A stretch of DNA of 64,000 bases from Sulfuriferula sp. AH1 (GCF_002162035.1 NZ_CP021138.1:1674001-1738000); one strand, 5' to 3'. Shown: positions 18,357 through 27,320, numbered from the stretch's first letter. Translations and numbers: made by a program. Notes: a model not told the origin generated them from the letters alone.

Positions 18357-18393
18357 AGTGCGTATTCGCTGTATGCGAGTGCATATGCGCACT
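18357..18393. other. Candidate oriT hairpin
   Basis: AGTGCG and CGCACT bracket an inner TCGC-N5-GCGA stem, 37 bp upstream of the mob operon start codon. On the minus strand it reads AAAGTGCGCATA, similar to the AAGTGCGC nick core I remember for MobA/MobQ-type origins. Position and structure fit an oriT; the nick site is a guess. Confidence 0.3.
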
Positions 18394-18414
18394 TTGCTGC
18401 AAAATCGAGCGGGA

Positions 18415-18440
18415 GGGGGAGGACAGAAATCGGGGGGGTA
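18415..18440. repeat. G-rich motif, copy 1
   Basis: GGGGGAGGACA followed by GAAATC, seven G's and TA. An almost identical motif occurs at 19956-19980. Both copies lie just upstream of minus-strand operon starts of the element. Possible roles are protein binding or a G-quadruplex; neither is shown. Confidence 0.6.
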
Positions 18441-18480
18441 AATGGTAACGAATCGAGCGAAACGCACCTTGAAAATATGA

Positions 18481-18542
18481 TTGGGTCACTTGTGACCCAA
18501 AATTAATGGCAAAACTGTTTTACATGAGTCACATGTGACCCA
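18481..18542. promoter_or_regulatory. Pair of GTCAC-N2-GTGAC operators
   Basis: TTGGGTCACTTGTGACCCAA (18481-18500) is a perfect 9-bp inverted repeat. GAGTCACATGTGACCC (18527-18541 region) repeats the core GTCAC-AT-GTGAC. The dyad centres are 43 bp apart, about four helical turns, so a regulator could bind both on one face. They lie in the 438-bp spacer between the replication-type gene and the mob operon, which otherwise contains no gene I can support. Confidence 0.6.
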
Positions 18543-18758
18543 CCTTGGTATATTGCTTGATGTTGGCTGTAGAACAAGGGCGCAACAGATTGGTAAAATA
18601 CGCACAAAACGTGTTTATTAGGCTTTTGATACGTTTTTTATGGGCAGACAAGAGAGGGGGGTTGAATAGGTGATTAAAGTGCCACTATCGGCCATTTTAA
18701 GCATAAAACGGGTTGCGTGGTAAAACAGACCGCTGGTGGCGGTCTGGTGGTGGTTTTT

Positions 18759-19667
18759 TCATGTTAATTTTTTTGAAGCAGCTTTATCCCTTACTTTTTT
18801 AAAAAAGTCTTCGCCAGCCTTAATCATCAAAGTGGAGTCAGCATCGTTTTTGAATGGCGACGAGGTTTCCTTGGCAGCTACCTGCCTAATGACAGCGGCG
18901 CGTTTTTTCCTAATTTTATAAGCAAAATCCAGGGTCAGATTTTCATTCCTTGCAGCCTGCACAAGGGTTAGCAGTAACCGCTCCGGATATTTTGCTACCC
19001 CTTCACTGATTTGCCCAATCAGCTCATCCACTACATCACGCTGGAGATCCGGGTTTAAGTTTTGAGTTGCCTGCCATGCTTTCTTTTGTAAATGATCTGG
19101 TAGTTCATTAAAAACACTACCACCAACTGCTGTGGTGGTAGTGTTTTTAATCTTTGTTGTAATCTTTGCATTAGTCTCTGTATTAGATGGTTGAATTCCA
19201 ACCATCTTGTTGGTTGATTCCTGCCATCTAGATGGCGGCATTTCACCATCTAGATGGTGGAATACCGCTATCTGTTGATTATTAAGAAGAAAATCAGACA
19301 AATTTTTCAAATTAACCAAATAATGTAGCTTCGCTGGGACACCAAGCCTTCTTTCTTCCAGCAATCCATGCTGCTTAAGGATTTTTCTCGCCTCCTCTTG
19401 CTCTCCCCTACCAAGACCTAACTCCCATTCCCAGCTCTGCCTACTAGCCTTCGTTGGAGGTATGAGGTTGCCATTTTGATCCTTATCACCATCTCTTAAC
19501 TTAAACCACCATTCACCAGCTCCGGCAATACCCTGCCAATAACAAGCTTGACAAAGAAATAAGGCTGGAATCGCTCCAAGGCGTCTAGCTAGCGCTGGGC
19601 GGAATGCAACTATTTCTCTATCTCCCAAGAGTGATGCAAGTAGAATCTGGGTATTTGCTGCACTCAT
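18759..19667 (-). CDS. Winged-helix replication-initiator-like protein
   Basis: A 302-residue protein whose start overlaps the AlpA-like stop (ATGA). The N-terminal 110 residues read like a winged-helix DNA-binding domain of plasmid or phage replication proteins (LARRLGAIPALFLCQACYWQG, WEWELGLGRGEQEEARKILKQHGLLEERRLGVPAKLHYLVN). A low-complexity Thr/Asn linker follows, then an alpha-helical C-terminal region. The linker-coding DNA contains a row of 22-bp iterons (19179-19289), as in phage lambda gene O. I infer an initiator; no catalytic motif is present. Confidence 0.6.
   Translation of the reverse strand: MSAANTQILLASLLGDREIVAFRPALARRLGAIPALFLCQACYWQGIAGAGEWWFKLRDGDKDQNGNLIPPTKASRQSWEWELGLGRGEQEEARKILKQHGLLEERRLGVPAKLHYLVNLKNLSDFLLNNQQIAVFHHLDGEMPPSRWQESTNKMVGIQPSNTETNAKITTKIKNTTTTAVGGSVFNELPDHLQKKAWQATQNLNPDLQRDVVDELIGQISEGVAKYPERLLLTLVQAARNENLTLDFAYKIRKKRAAVIRQVAAKETSSPFKNDADSTLMIKAGEDFFKKVRDKAASKKLT
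19179..19289. repeat. 22-bp iterons inside the replication-type gene (candidate origin)
   Basis: Units start at 19202, 19224, 19246 and 19268. The two central ones begin with the palindrome CCATCTAGATGG; the outer two begin CCATCTTGTTGG and CTATCTGTTGAT. A further unit, offset by one base, starts at 19179 (TAGATGGTTGAATTCC). The 22-bp period is not a multiple of three, so the repeat is kept at the DNA level, not for protein sequence. A T-rich stretch (19146-19185) flanks it. Confidence 0.65.
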
Positions 19668-19894
19668 TTTTTTGCGCTACTTGATTGACCAGAAGATCTT
19701 ATCCACTCCCTGATATTGCCAAGCCGCCATTTCAAAATACGCACATTATTTATTGGCAGCGGAAATCCTTTTATCCGCCTTTGCTGAATAGTGATCTGAG
19801 CAAATCCCGTTATCTCCGCCACTTCTTCAACGCCCACTAAAATATCATCTGGAAGGCTAGACATCCGCTCCAATAGTTGGTAATTTCTACTCAT
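19664..19894 (-). CDS. AlpA-family transcriptional regulator/excisionase
   Basis: ATG 19894 with GAGGAGC upstream gives a 76-residue MerR/AlpA-type helix-turn-helix protein (ILVGVEEVAEITGFAQITIQQRRIKGFPLPI..LKWRLGNIREWI). Such proteins act as excisionase or activators of integrase genes in integrative elements. It is translationally coupled to the replication-type gene. Confidence 0.8.
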   Translation of the reverse strand: MSRNYQLLERMSSLPDDILVGVEEVAEITGFAQITIQQRRIKGFPLPINNVRILKWRLGNIREWIRSSGQSSSAKK

Positions 19895-19955
19895 CTTAAG
19901 CTCCTCTCTGCTAATCAGTACGATGTTGTGCATCGTGCATCAATACAAAAATTTG

Positions 19956-19980
19956 GGGGGAGGACAAAAATAGGGGGGTA
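19956..19980. repeat. G-rich motif, copy 2
   Basis: GGGGGAGGACA, AAAAT, A, six G's and TA: the same arrangement as the motif at 18415-18440. It lies between the divergent starts of the alpA-like gene and the plus-strand gene at 19985, and its second G-run could also serve as that gene's ribosome-binding site. Confidence 0.6.
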
Positions 19981-19984
19981 CGCA

Positions 19985-20728
19985 GTGCCGCTACGTGAAC
20001 ACGAATGGGCTCTAAACAGGGTGCTACTTGACTGGAAGGCGCGCAGTATTAGAAAACCGCGCGCGAACCTTCCGGTAGAATTCACGTCTAGCACGCTACG
20101 GTACATCCGCCAACGCGCCTGCCACACCGCAGACGGAGCAAATAATTGTGAGGTTTGGACAAACGGAGAGCGATACGTCGCTTTTGACGATGTGCCCTGC
20201 CAGCGCTGTAAACAGCCTGGCATATCAAATTTTCAATTTTCGGCTGCCCTGTTTGGACAAGATGAGTCTGATACAAAAGCTACCCTGTCCAAACTCGATA
20301 AAGACGTATTACTCAATAAAAAGAAGCGGGTTATCCGCCGCTTTATAAACTCAGAGGCTCCCATGCAATCTGATGATTTTAAGCGCGCAGTAGCTAACGC
20401 CTTGGTACATCGATGGATATCAGATCGGCAAGCCTACTCAATCCTGATGAATACGCTAGAGCTTGAATCCGCCTCTTCCTGGTTAAGACGTTTTATGAAG
20501 CGTTTTCGGGAGCGAATGACATTCAAACAGACGGGAATCATTGCGGATGATCCGGCGATGGTCGCCAGCCAACTTGACGCTGAACTGAGAAACACGCAAG
20601 TGGCATTTCTGGAAAAAGGGCGACAGAGAATCGCTGGCGCGCAAAATATGGATGCAGAGGACAAACAGTGGCTTTTAGATTTCTGCCACACTGGTGCCAC
20701 ACTGAAGAGTAAAAGACCAGCTAACTAG
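19985..20728 (+). CDS. Hypothetical protein at the right end of the element
   Basis: I favour GTG 19985, 6 nt after a G-run, because the product then starts within conserved-looking sequence (VPLREHEWALNRVLLDWKARS); an in-frame ATG at 19877 reads through the alpA-like gene start. The 247-residue soluble protein has a CQRC pair (residues about 74-77) and a basic helical C-terminal half (WLRRFMKRFRERMTF). No family was recognised. Confidence 0.5.
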   Translation: MPLREHEWALNRVLLDWKARSIRKPRANLPVEFTSSTLRYIRQRACHTADGANNCEVWTNGERYVAFDDVPCQRCKQPGISNFQFSAALFGQDESDTKATLSKLDKDVLLNKKKRVIRRFINSEAPMQSDDFKRAVANALVHRWISDRQAYSILMNTLELESASSWLRRFMKRFRERMTFKQTGIIADDPAMVASQLDAELRNTQVAFLEKGRQRIAGAQNMDAEDKQWLLDFCHTGATLKSKRPAN

Positions 20729-20808
20729 AGCTATGAGCAGCTAAGATAACCTAATGTTTTTTAGCGTATTATTTATAACCTATTCTGGCAAAACAGCTTT
20801 GTTTTCGA

Positions 20809-20853
20809 TTCACACGGCAGGGGTCACTGGTTCGAACCCAGTATCGCCCACCA
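20809..20853 (+). repeat. attR: 45-bp copy of the tRNA-Val 3' end
   Basis: Exact copy of 8018-8062. Only the 3' half of the tRNA is present, so it is an attachment site and not a second gene. It closes a 12.8-kb element. Confidence 0.95.
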
Positions 20854-20862
20854 GACAAGACA

Positions 20863-20894
20863 ACGGCTCAGGATTAAATTCCTGAGCCGTTTTT
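20863..20894 (+). terminator. Displaced tRNA-Val terminator
   Basis: ACGGCTCAGGA pairs with TCCTGAGCCGT across a 6-nt loop, followed by TTTTTG, starting 10 nt after attR. It is the natural terminator of tRNA-Val, separated from the gene by integration. No gene is seen in 20895-21040. Confidence 0.85.
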
Positions 20895-21040
20895 GTTTGT
20901 GCTGTCCGTGACCCGATTTCCCCCGGCTCTATCACCGCCAATGCATATCTGCTATCGCCTGGATAAAAAATCGCAGAATAGTGCATAATTCCTGATACCG
21001 CATGACCACTTATTCGGCAATCCGATCAGATTAAAACGCC

Positions 21041-22636
21041 ATGACCGCAGATACGCCTAAGCACTTGATTTCTCCCTGGGCACCGTTGCGCCACAAAGTA
21101 TTCCGGATGATGTGGGTCGCTTCGATAGTCTCGAATATCGGCTCCTGGATGCATGAGGTCGGCGCAGGCTGGCTGATGACCTCGCTCGCGCCCAGTCCCC
21201 TGATGGTGGCGCTGGTGCAGGCGGCCACGACTGCGCCGGTATTTCTGCTGGCATTGCCCGCCGGTGCGCTGGCGGATATCGTCGACCGGCGGCGTTACCT
21301 GATCGCTTCCCAAATATGGATGATGCTTATCGCCGGGACGCTGGGCGTACTTACGCTGTCGGGCGTCACGACGGCTCCGATTCTGCTGGTATTTACATTC
21401 GCCCTCGGCATAGGCACCGCAATGATGATGCCTGCATGGGGCGCCATTACACCGGAACTGGTGCCGCGTAACGAACTGCAGGCGACCATAGCGCTGAATT
21501 CCATGGGCATGAACGTTTCCCGTTCCGTCGGCCCGGCACTCGCTGGTTTGATCGTTGCCGCCGTTGGCCCCGGCATGGTCTTTGTACTCAACGCTGTCTC
21601 GTTTCTCGCTGTCCTTGCCGCGCTGAAAACATGGCAACGTCCGCCAAAACAAAGCGAACTGCCTGCCGAACGCGTTGTCGGTGCCGTGCGTGCGGGGCTG
21701 CGTTACGCACGCCACTCCCCGGAATTACGGGCGGTATTGATCAGGGGTGCAGCTTTCTTCGTGTTCGCCAGCGCTTCGTGGGCATTGCTGCCTTTGATCG
21801 TCCGCCATCATCTCAACAGCGGCCCTGGCACTTATGGCCTATTCCTGGCCTGTCTGGGAATAGGCGCTATTGCGGGCGCATTATTGCTGCCGCAGATAAA
21901 TACCCGCCTGTCTCGCGACAAAATCGTAGCAAGCGCCACTGTGCTTTATGCAATTGCGATGCTGGCGCTGGCACATAGCGGAAACGTCTATGCGGCCGCT
22001 GGCGCAATGCTGGTTACGGGCATGGCCTGGATTTCCGTCGTATCGTCGTTGATGACGGCAGCCCAGACGGCCTTGCCAGCCTGGGTACGGGCACGGGGGC
22101 TGGCGCTATTCTGGGTAGTGTTCATGGGCGGCATGGCTGCGGGCAGCGCGCTATGGGGACAAGTCGCTTCATGGATAAGCATACCCTATGCCCTTACCGC
22201 CGCGGCCATCGGAGCGCTGTTCGGCATTATTGCGGTACGTTCATACCGCATCGGACGCCACGACATAGCCGACCTGTCGCCGTCGATATACTGGCCGACT
22301 CCTTCAGTAGCTTCGGAGTTCGAAATCGATAGCGGACCGGTGATGGTCACGGTGGAATATCATATCGACCCGGCCAGAATGCAGGAATTCACCCATGTCA
22401 TGCATCAGATGCAAAGGCTGCGGCGACGTGACGGCGCTTTCATGTGGGAGCTGTTCAACGATATGGAACATCCCGAGCGCATCGTCGAATGTTTCATGGT
22501 CGAATCCTGGCTTGAGCATTTGCGCCAGCATGAACGCGTTACCGTGGCGGATCAGGATGTCATCGAACAAAGCCGCTCATTCCATCTCGGCAACGAGCTT
22601 CCCAAGGTCACGCACCTGCTGGCCGCCCATCGCTGA
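21041..22636 (+). CDS. MFS exporter fused to an antibiotic-biosynthesis-monooxygenase-like domain
   Basis: The 531-residue protein starts MTADTPKHLISPWAPLRHKVFRMMW. About 410 residues form a 12-helix MFS_3 (EntS/DHA3-like) transporter, including LPAGALADIVDRRRYL, the MFS motif-A region. The last ~95 residues (VMVTVEYHIDPARMQEFTHVMHQMQRLRRRDGAFMWELF..) form a soluble ABM-type ferredoxin-like domain. This fusion occurs in some proteobacterial MFS proteins; the substrate is unknown, and siderophore or small-molecule efflux is possible. Confidence 0.85.
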   Translation: MTADTPKHLISPWAPLRHKVFRMMWVASIVSNIGSWMHEVGAGWLMTSLAPSPLMVALVQAATTAPVFLLALPAGALADIVDRRRYLIASQIWMMLIAGTLGVLTLSGVTTAPILLVFTFALGIGTAMMMPAWGAITPELVPRNELQATIALNSMGMNVSRSVGPALAGLIVAAVGPGMVFVLNAVSFLAVLAALKTWQRPPKQSELPAERVVGAVRAGLRYARHSPELRAVLIRGAAFFVFASASWALLPLIVRHHLNSGPGTYGLFLACLGIGAIAGALLLPQINTRLSRDKIVASATVLYAIAMLALAHSGNVYAAAGAMLVTGMAWISVVSSLMTAAQTALPAWVRARGLALFWVVFMGGMAAGSALWGQVASWISIPYALTAAAIGALFGIIAVRSYRIGRHDIADLSPSIYWPTPSVASEFEIDSGPVMVTVEYHIDPARMQEFTHVMHQMQRLRRRDGAFMWELFNDMEHPERIVECFMVESWLEHLRQHERVTVADQDVIEQSRSFHLGNELPKVTHLLAAHR

Positions 22637-22721
22637 ATCCACAACGAAGCAGCTAGCGCGACGACCCACATCCGGCCTATAATCGACAACATTATCCTTT
22701 TAAGCATTTACACCATCGATC

Positions 22722-24092
22722 ATGGAACTGACAGCGTCCTTACTGGAAAAATACAACAAACCGGGGCCGCGCTATACCTCCTACCCAACGGCACCTTATT
22801 TTTCCGAAAACTTTGGTGAAGCCGCATGGCTGGAAGAATTACAGCAAACACAGAGCAGCGGACGCGATTTATCGCTGTATGTGCACATACCGTTTTGCGA
22901 CAGCCTGTGTTATTACTGCGGCTGCAACATGGTCGCGACCAGAAATTACGCCAAAGCCACTGAGTATCTGGAGTTCCTGTTCAAGGAAATCGATCGTATG
23001 GCAGCACTTGCCACATCCAACCGTACAGTCCGCCAAATCCACTGGGGCGGTGGCACACCTACCTATCTGCACCCGGACGACATTCGCCGCCTGTACGCCC
23101 ATCTGCGCGCCAGCTTCAATATCGCCAGCGATGCTGAAATCGGCTGCGAGGTCGATCCGCGCGAACTGAGCCGCGAGCATGTGCAAGCACTGGCAGACAG
23201 CGGTTTCAACCGGCTGAGCCTGGGCGTGCAGGATCTCGATCTCAGCGTGCAACAGGCGGTCAACCGCGTACAGACCGCCTCGCTCATCCGCGAAGTATAC
23301 GGCTGGATGCGCGATGCAGGCATCCCCAGCATCAACATGGACTTGATGGTGGGCCTGCCGCACCAGACCGTGGCGGGCTTCAGCGACACACTCGAACAAA
23401 TTATCGAAATGGCACCGGATCGACTGGCTGTATTCAATTACGCCCATGTGCCATGGATGAAGAAGCATCAGAAACTGATACAGGAAACCGACTTGCCGGA
23501 TCTGCCGACGCGCATCGCCCTGCAGCAACTGCTGCTCGACAAGCTGAGGCACGCCGGCTATGTGTATATCGGCATGGATCATTTCGCCAAACCTGACGAC
23601 GAATTGGTGAAGGCGCAGCACAACAAAACGCTGTACCGCAATTTTCAGGGCTACACCACGCACAAGGACTGCGACATCTACGCTTTCGGCGTATCCGCCA
23701 TCAGCCAGACCGATGAAGTCTACGTGCAGAACGCCAAGAATCTGGCGGAATACCAGCAACGCATCGCCGCGGGCGGGCTCGCCACCGAGCGCGGCCTGCG
23801 CATCAGCCGCGAAGACCGGCTGCGCCGCGACGCCATCGTACGCATCATGTGCGATCTGGAATTGAACAAAGCCGCGTTTTCACAGCAATGGCAGATTGCA
23901 TTCGACAACTATTTCTCCGAGGCATTGGCCGAGCTTGCGGACATGCAGGCAGACGGCCTGGTTGAACTGCACCCCGACGCCATCCGCGTCACCGAAACCG
24001 GCCGCCTGTTCCTGCGCAATATCGCGATGTGTTTTGATGCCTACCTCAAACAACCTAGTGAAGCTGCGCCGCGGTATTCGCGGACTTTGTAA
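22722..24092 (+). CDS. hemN: Oxygen-independent coproporphyrinogen III oxidase
   Basis: Radical SAM enzyme converting coproporphyrinogen III to protoporphyrinogen IX without oxygen. The 456-residue product has PGPRYTSYPTAPYF at the start. It has the 4Fe-4S/SAM motif HIPFCDSLCYYCGCN, the GGGTPTYL motif, and the HemN-specific YIGMDHFAKPDDELVKAQ, QGYTTHKDCDIYAFG. The last base is 18 bp from the convergent restriction gene. It fits an organism living at low oxygen. Confidence 0.95.
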   Translation: MELTASLLEKYNKPGPRYTSYPTAPYFSENFGEAAWLEELQQTQSSGRDLSLYVHIPFCDSLCYYCGCNMVATRNYAKATEYLEFLFKEIDRMAALATSNRTVRQIHWGGGTPTYLHPDDIRRLYAHLRASFNIASDAEIGCEVDPRELSREHVQALADSGFNRLSLGVQDLDLSVQQAVNRVQTASLIREVYGWMRDAGIPSINMDLMVGLPHQTVAGFSDTLEQIIEMAPDRLAVFNYAHVPWMKKHQKLIQETDLPDLPTRIALQQLLLDKLRHAGYVYIGMDHFAKPDDELVKAQHNKTLYRNFQGYTTHKDCDIYAFGVSAISQTDEVYVQNAKNLAEYQQRIAAGGLATERGLRISREDRLRRDAIVRIMCDLELNKAAFSQQWQIAFDNYFSEALAELADMQADGLVELHPDAIRVTETGRLFLRNIAMCFDAYLKQPSEAAPRYSRTL

Positions 24093-24110
24093 TATATCTA
24101 ATCAACGGAG

Positions 24111-25337
24111 TCATCTGAGCTTTACCCGCAGTGAAAACAACTCACTAAGAAACTCTTCACCCGATAATCTCCATGGGTATCCGTGATTACGAACGCCACT
24201 CCCTTCCTTTTCGGACATCATAAATTCAAACACAATCCGTTTCGCTTGAACAAGATCAGTAAAACGCTGAATTGATGGTCGCTCACAGTAAACCAACTCA
24301 TTGTAATGAAATCGTTGCCGGCCAGCGACATTAGATACTTTCGCTTTCACAAAAACTGCGCGTGCATGTTTTTCACGGAGTCGGCCCTCAAGCATCGCGA
24401 ATGGCCAATAACCAAACCTTACAGACTCTTTCAATAAGTCGATCTGCTCGGAGATGGCAGACCGTTCAAGTGATAACCCGAGATTATTAGCCAGCGTAGT
24501 CACTTGTGAAAAACAGGAATAGCGACCTCGACCATCTTGCTGGCCAATCAAATGCAATCTCTCAAGCGCTGTTAACTTTTCCTCCCACATTGGGGCTTGC
24601 TGAAACAAATTTATCTTTCCACCATGCCCACCAGTTTCTTTAACCTGTTTACATTTAATCTCAATCCCCCTGAAATCAGCTCGTCGGTCATTATTTTCTT
24701 CAATACCCAACAGCGATTCAAAGGTATATCCAATACCAGTATCACCGATCCGAAGCGAATCTATATAGCCCTGTCCTTGTATACGATCAAAGTGTGTCAA
24801 AAGTTCATTAAGTGCATCATCAAAAACGATAGTTGGAGCATCAATGTTTTGCAGTACAAATAACCCTTCGCTAAGGGGAATTGAATCCCCAAACAGCAAA
24901 GAACAAAGCCGATGAAATTCGGAATCACCACGTTCCCGTAAAATGTCTACATAGTAGCTAACTGAACCATCAACATGATCTGCTCTCAAAAAAATCCCTA
25001 ACCTTAGACCATGTTGTCTATCATTGAAATTGCCATTAAGACAGGTAATTCGGCGTTCTGGATAACGTTGATAGAACTTGTATGCCAGAGTCTGCTCCTC
25101 GCCTTTAATAGCATCAACTCCTAAAAAATGCACAGTCACATTTTGACTAGGATCTGCAATCTGCAACTCTGGAAAGAGATCGTATGCTTCGATAGGAACC
25201 AAGACCCCATGGCGGCCGGAGTCGTCATTTTTGGTTAGTATCTTTGCAAAAATCTCACCGCCACGAATCACTTTACCACCCAAGTGACTCAATCCTTCGC
25301 AGTAAGAAAACAAACTATCGAGTTGTCGATTCAGCAT
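24111..25337 (-). CDS. MvaI/BcnI-type restriction endonuclease
   Basis: The 408-residue protein has, around residues 225-245, RADFRGIEIKCKQVKETGGHGGKINLF. This is the E-x-K catalytic core of the MvaI/BcnI family, monomeric MutH-like nucleases that cut CCWGG or CCSGG. The N-terminal half contains PIEAYDLFPEL and YPERRITCLNGNF. Its start overlaps the vsr end by 23 bp, and a C5 methyltransferase is in the same operon. The exact recognition sequence cannot be read from the protein. Confidence 0.75.
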   Translation of the reverse strand: MLNRQLDSLFSYCEGLSHLGGKVIRGGEIFAKILTKNDDSGRHGVLVPIEAYDLFPELQIADPSQNVTVHFLGVDAIKGEEQTLAYKFYQRYPERRITCLNGNFNDRQHGLRLGIFLRADHVDGSVSYYVDILRERGDSEFHRLCSLLFGDSIPLSEGLFVLQNIDAPTIVFDDALNELLTHFDRIQGQGYIDSLRIGDTGIGYTFESLLGIEENNDRRADFRGIEIKCKQVKETGGHGGKINLFQQAPMWEEKLTALERLHLIGQQDGRGRYSCFSQVTTLANNLGLSLERSAISEQIDLLKESVRFGYWPFAMLEGRLREKHARAVFVKAKVSNVAGRQRFHYNELVYCERPSIQRFTDLVQAKRIVFEFMMSEKEGSGVRNHGYPWRLSGEEFLSELFSLRVKLR

Positions 25338-25755
25338 TTACTTCCTTATCTTTAGCTATGATTTTTCCGGCGAGACCCGATAAATAGCGATCATTTAATT
25401 GGCACTCCCAAACCGTCAAGATCCTCCAACCAAGTGCCTTTAGCATTTTTTTATTTCGTTGATCCCGCTCCCGATTTGCACCCAGCTTCTGTTTCCAGAA
25501 TTCAATATTACTACCAGGCATAACTGCAAGCTTGCATCGAGGATGTTGATGCCAGAAACATCCATGCACAAAGACAACTGTCTTGTATTTTGGGAAAACC
25601 AAATCTGGTTTCCCAGGTAACTCTTTGGCATGAAGTCTGAACCGAAGACCTCGACTATGCAGATATTTTCTAACCAGAAGCTCTGGCTTGGTGTTCTTGC
25701 CCTTAATACCTGCCATCATCCGGCTACGCGTAGCCGAATCAACAATATCAACCAT
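25315..25755 (-). CDS. vsr: Very short patch repair endonuclease
   Basis: Nicks T:G mismatches produced by deamination of 5-methylcytosine. The start ATG 25755 overlaps the stop of the preceding gene (TGATG). The 146-residue product has the full Vsr signature: RSRMMAGIKGKNTKPELLVRKYLHSRGLRFRLH, LPGKPDLVFPKYKTVVFVHGCFWH, and GWRILTVWEC. It belongs with the adjacent cytosine-C5 methyltransferase. Confidence 0.93.
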   Translation of the reverse strand: MVDIVDSATRSRMMAGIKGKNTKPELLVRKYLHSRGLRFRLHAKELPGKPDLVFPKYKTVVFVHGCFWHQHPRCKLAVMPGSNIEFWKQKLGANRERDQRNKKMLKALGWRILTVWECQLNDRYLSGLAGKIIAKDKEVNAESTTR

Positions 25756-26036
25756 CAGGCATCCAGTTGAAGACCACAAGCATGCATAAAAACAGGATAA
25801 GCGGCCTCAATTATCTTTTCATGCCCTATCCCTTGCTCAAGTTCGTTTAGCAAGAAATTCAATTCCTTAACCTCAATTTCCGAAAAGAGGCGTTCGCCAC
25901 TCGAAATACGGATAATGTCGGCAGGATCGTCCTCAGGATGAAAAAGCAGATTACTGCATTGCATCTCCGAAAACCACAATAATGCGCTATCAAACGAGGT
26001 GTCGCGTAGCTTCGGAATACGTGATTGGGTACGCAT
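25755..26036 (-). CDS. Hypothetical 93-aa protein of the restriction cassette
   Basis: Lies 10 bp after the methyltransferase gene and overlaps vsr by 1 bp in TGATG, so it is part of the same operon. The acidic product (MRTQSRIPKLRDTSFDSALLWFSEMQ...) has no motif I know. It could be a controller or assembly factor, but it has no evident helix-turn-helix. Confidence 0.6.
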   Translation of the reverse strand: MRTQSRIPKLRDTSFDSALLWFSEMQCSNLLFHPEDDPADIIRISSGERLFSEIEVKELNFLLNELEQGIGHEKIIEAAYPVFMHACGLQLDA

Positions 26037-26045
26037 GATTTCTCC

Positions 26046-27320
26046 TTAGGCAGTTGCGTAATGAAGGGGTAATTCAGGTTCCAGGATATCAGCTTCAAGC
26101 ATTGGCTGCATCAATTTAGCAACGTGAGCCATAACATCAACAACAACGGAATTCCCAAACTGTTTGTAAGCCCGTGTATCCGATACCGGAATTCTGAACG
26201 TATCCGGAAAACCCATCAGCCGTGCGCATTCACGCGGGGTCAAACGACGCGGATTGATGCCTTCGCCTTGATAGACAAGGATTTCAGAACCATCCTTGTA
26301 ATAGCGCGCCGACAGCGTACGCGTAACACTTTCTGGCGTGACCAGACCGAAGCCGAAGCCGTTGCCTTTTGCTCTGTGTTTTTCCGCATAGCCTTGCAAG
26401 TAAGCCCAAAGTTTGTCGGTCAGCGTATATTTCGGGTCAACTCGCTGATTGGCATGATTAAAAAACCGATCACCATCCCATTGCAGATGCGGTTCAGTGC
26501 CATCGATCTTGTGCAAAATTTCGCCCAGTGTACGCCTGCCTTTGGCGGGCAACGGTAAGGCATCGAAATCAAAATTTACAGGCTCACGAAAACCGACAAT
26601 AAGTATGCGTTCGCGATGCTGCGGTACAAAATGGGCACCATCTATCACACGATAATAAACGTGATAACCCAACTCTTCACTCAGCGTGCGACGGATGACA
26701 TCGAAGGTGCGCCCCTTGTCATGAGAAACAAGATTTTTGACGTTTTCCAACAGAAAAGCGCGAGGCCGCTTTTCTTCAATGATGCGTGCAACGTCGAAAA
26801 ATAGGGTCCCTTGGGTTTCGCAAGCAAAACCGTGAGCACGACCAAGCGCATTTTTCTTGGAAACACCTGCTATAGAGAAAGGCTGGCATGGGAAACCAGC
26901 CAACAGAACATCATGATCGGGGATGTCGGATGCAGCGACTTGTGTAATATCGCCGTTAATCTGGTGCCCACCGGGATAATTTTCTGCGTAGGTTTTTTGC
27001 GCATAACTATCCCATTCGCTGGTAAAAACGCAATGCCCGCCCAAACCTTCGAAAGCCATGCGGATGCCCCCAATACCGGCAAAAAGATCGATAAAAGTAA
27101 AGGGAACATCATCTGCAAGCGGCAATTCGAGCGGCAAGAGGCGTTGCAGGCCAAATGCATAGTGCGCCGGTACTGATTGCTCAACCACCCAGCGCCTGAC
27201 AGTACGAGCATCTATACCCAAATGACGCGCTATTTCTGCTTGTTTGTGAATTTTAAGCGCGGCAGTAAGATAATTCGTCGCCATGTCGCGGTCAGGGCCG
27301 GTGTGAAGAACTGTAGTCAT
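26046..27320 (-). CDS. DNA cytosine-C5 methyltransferase with N-terminal HTH
   Basis: Modification enzyme of the cassette. The first ~70 residues form a helix-turn-helix segment ([29 protein letters not shown]), as in Dcm/M.EcoRII-type enzymes. The catalytic part has motif [17 protein letters not shown], motif [13 protein letters not shown] (nucleophilic Cys), motif [10 protein letters not shown], motif [13 protein letters not shown] and motifs IX-X near the end ([26 protein letters not shown]). I prefer ATG 27320 (GGAT upstream); ATG 27332 is possible. The pairing suggests CCNGG-type recognition. Confidence 0.88.
   Translation of the reverse strand: MTTVLHTGPDRDMATNYLTAALKIHKQAEIARHLGIDARTVRRWVVEQSVPAHYAFGLQRLLPLELPLADDVPFTFIDLFAGIGGIRMAFEGLGGHCVFTSEWDSYAQKTYAENYPGGHQINGDITQVAASDIPDHDVLLAGFPCQPFSIAGVSKKNALGRAHGFACETQGTLFFDVARIIEEKRPRAFLLENVKNLVSHDKGRTFDVIRRTLSEELGYHVYYRVIDGAHFVPQHRERILIVGFREPVNFDFDALPLPAKGRRTLGEILHKIDGTEPHLQWDGDRFFNHANQRVDPKYTLTDKLWAYLQGYAEKHRAKGNGFGFGLVTPESVTRTLSARYYKDGSEILVYQGEGINPRRLTPRECARLMGFPDTFRIPVSDTRAYKQFGNSVVVDVMAHVAKLMQPMLEADILEPELPLHYATA

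Noticed and set aside
19179..19289. Short CRISPR array
   Set aside because: The unit is 22 bp with no unique spacers and lies in a coding gene; iterons explain it better.
20809..20853. Second tRNA-Val gene
   Set aside because: Only the 3' 45 bases are present; it is the right attachment site.
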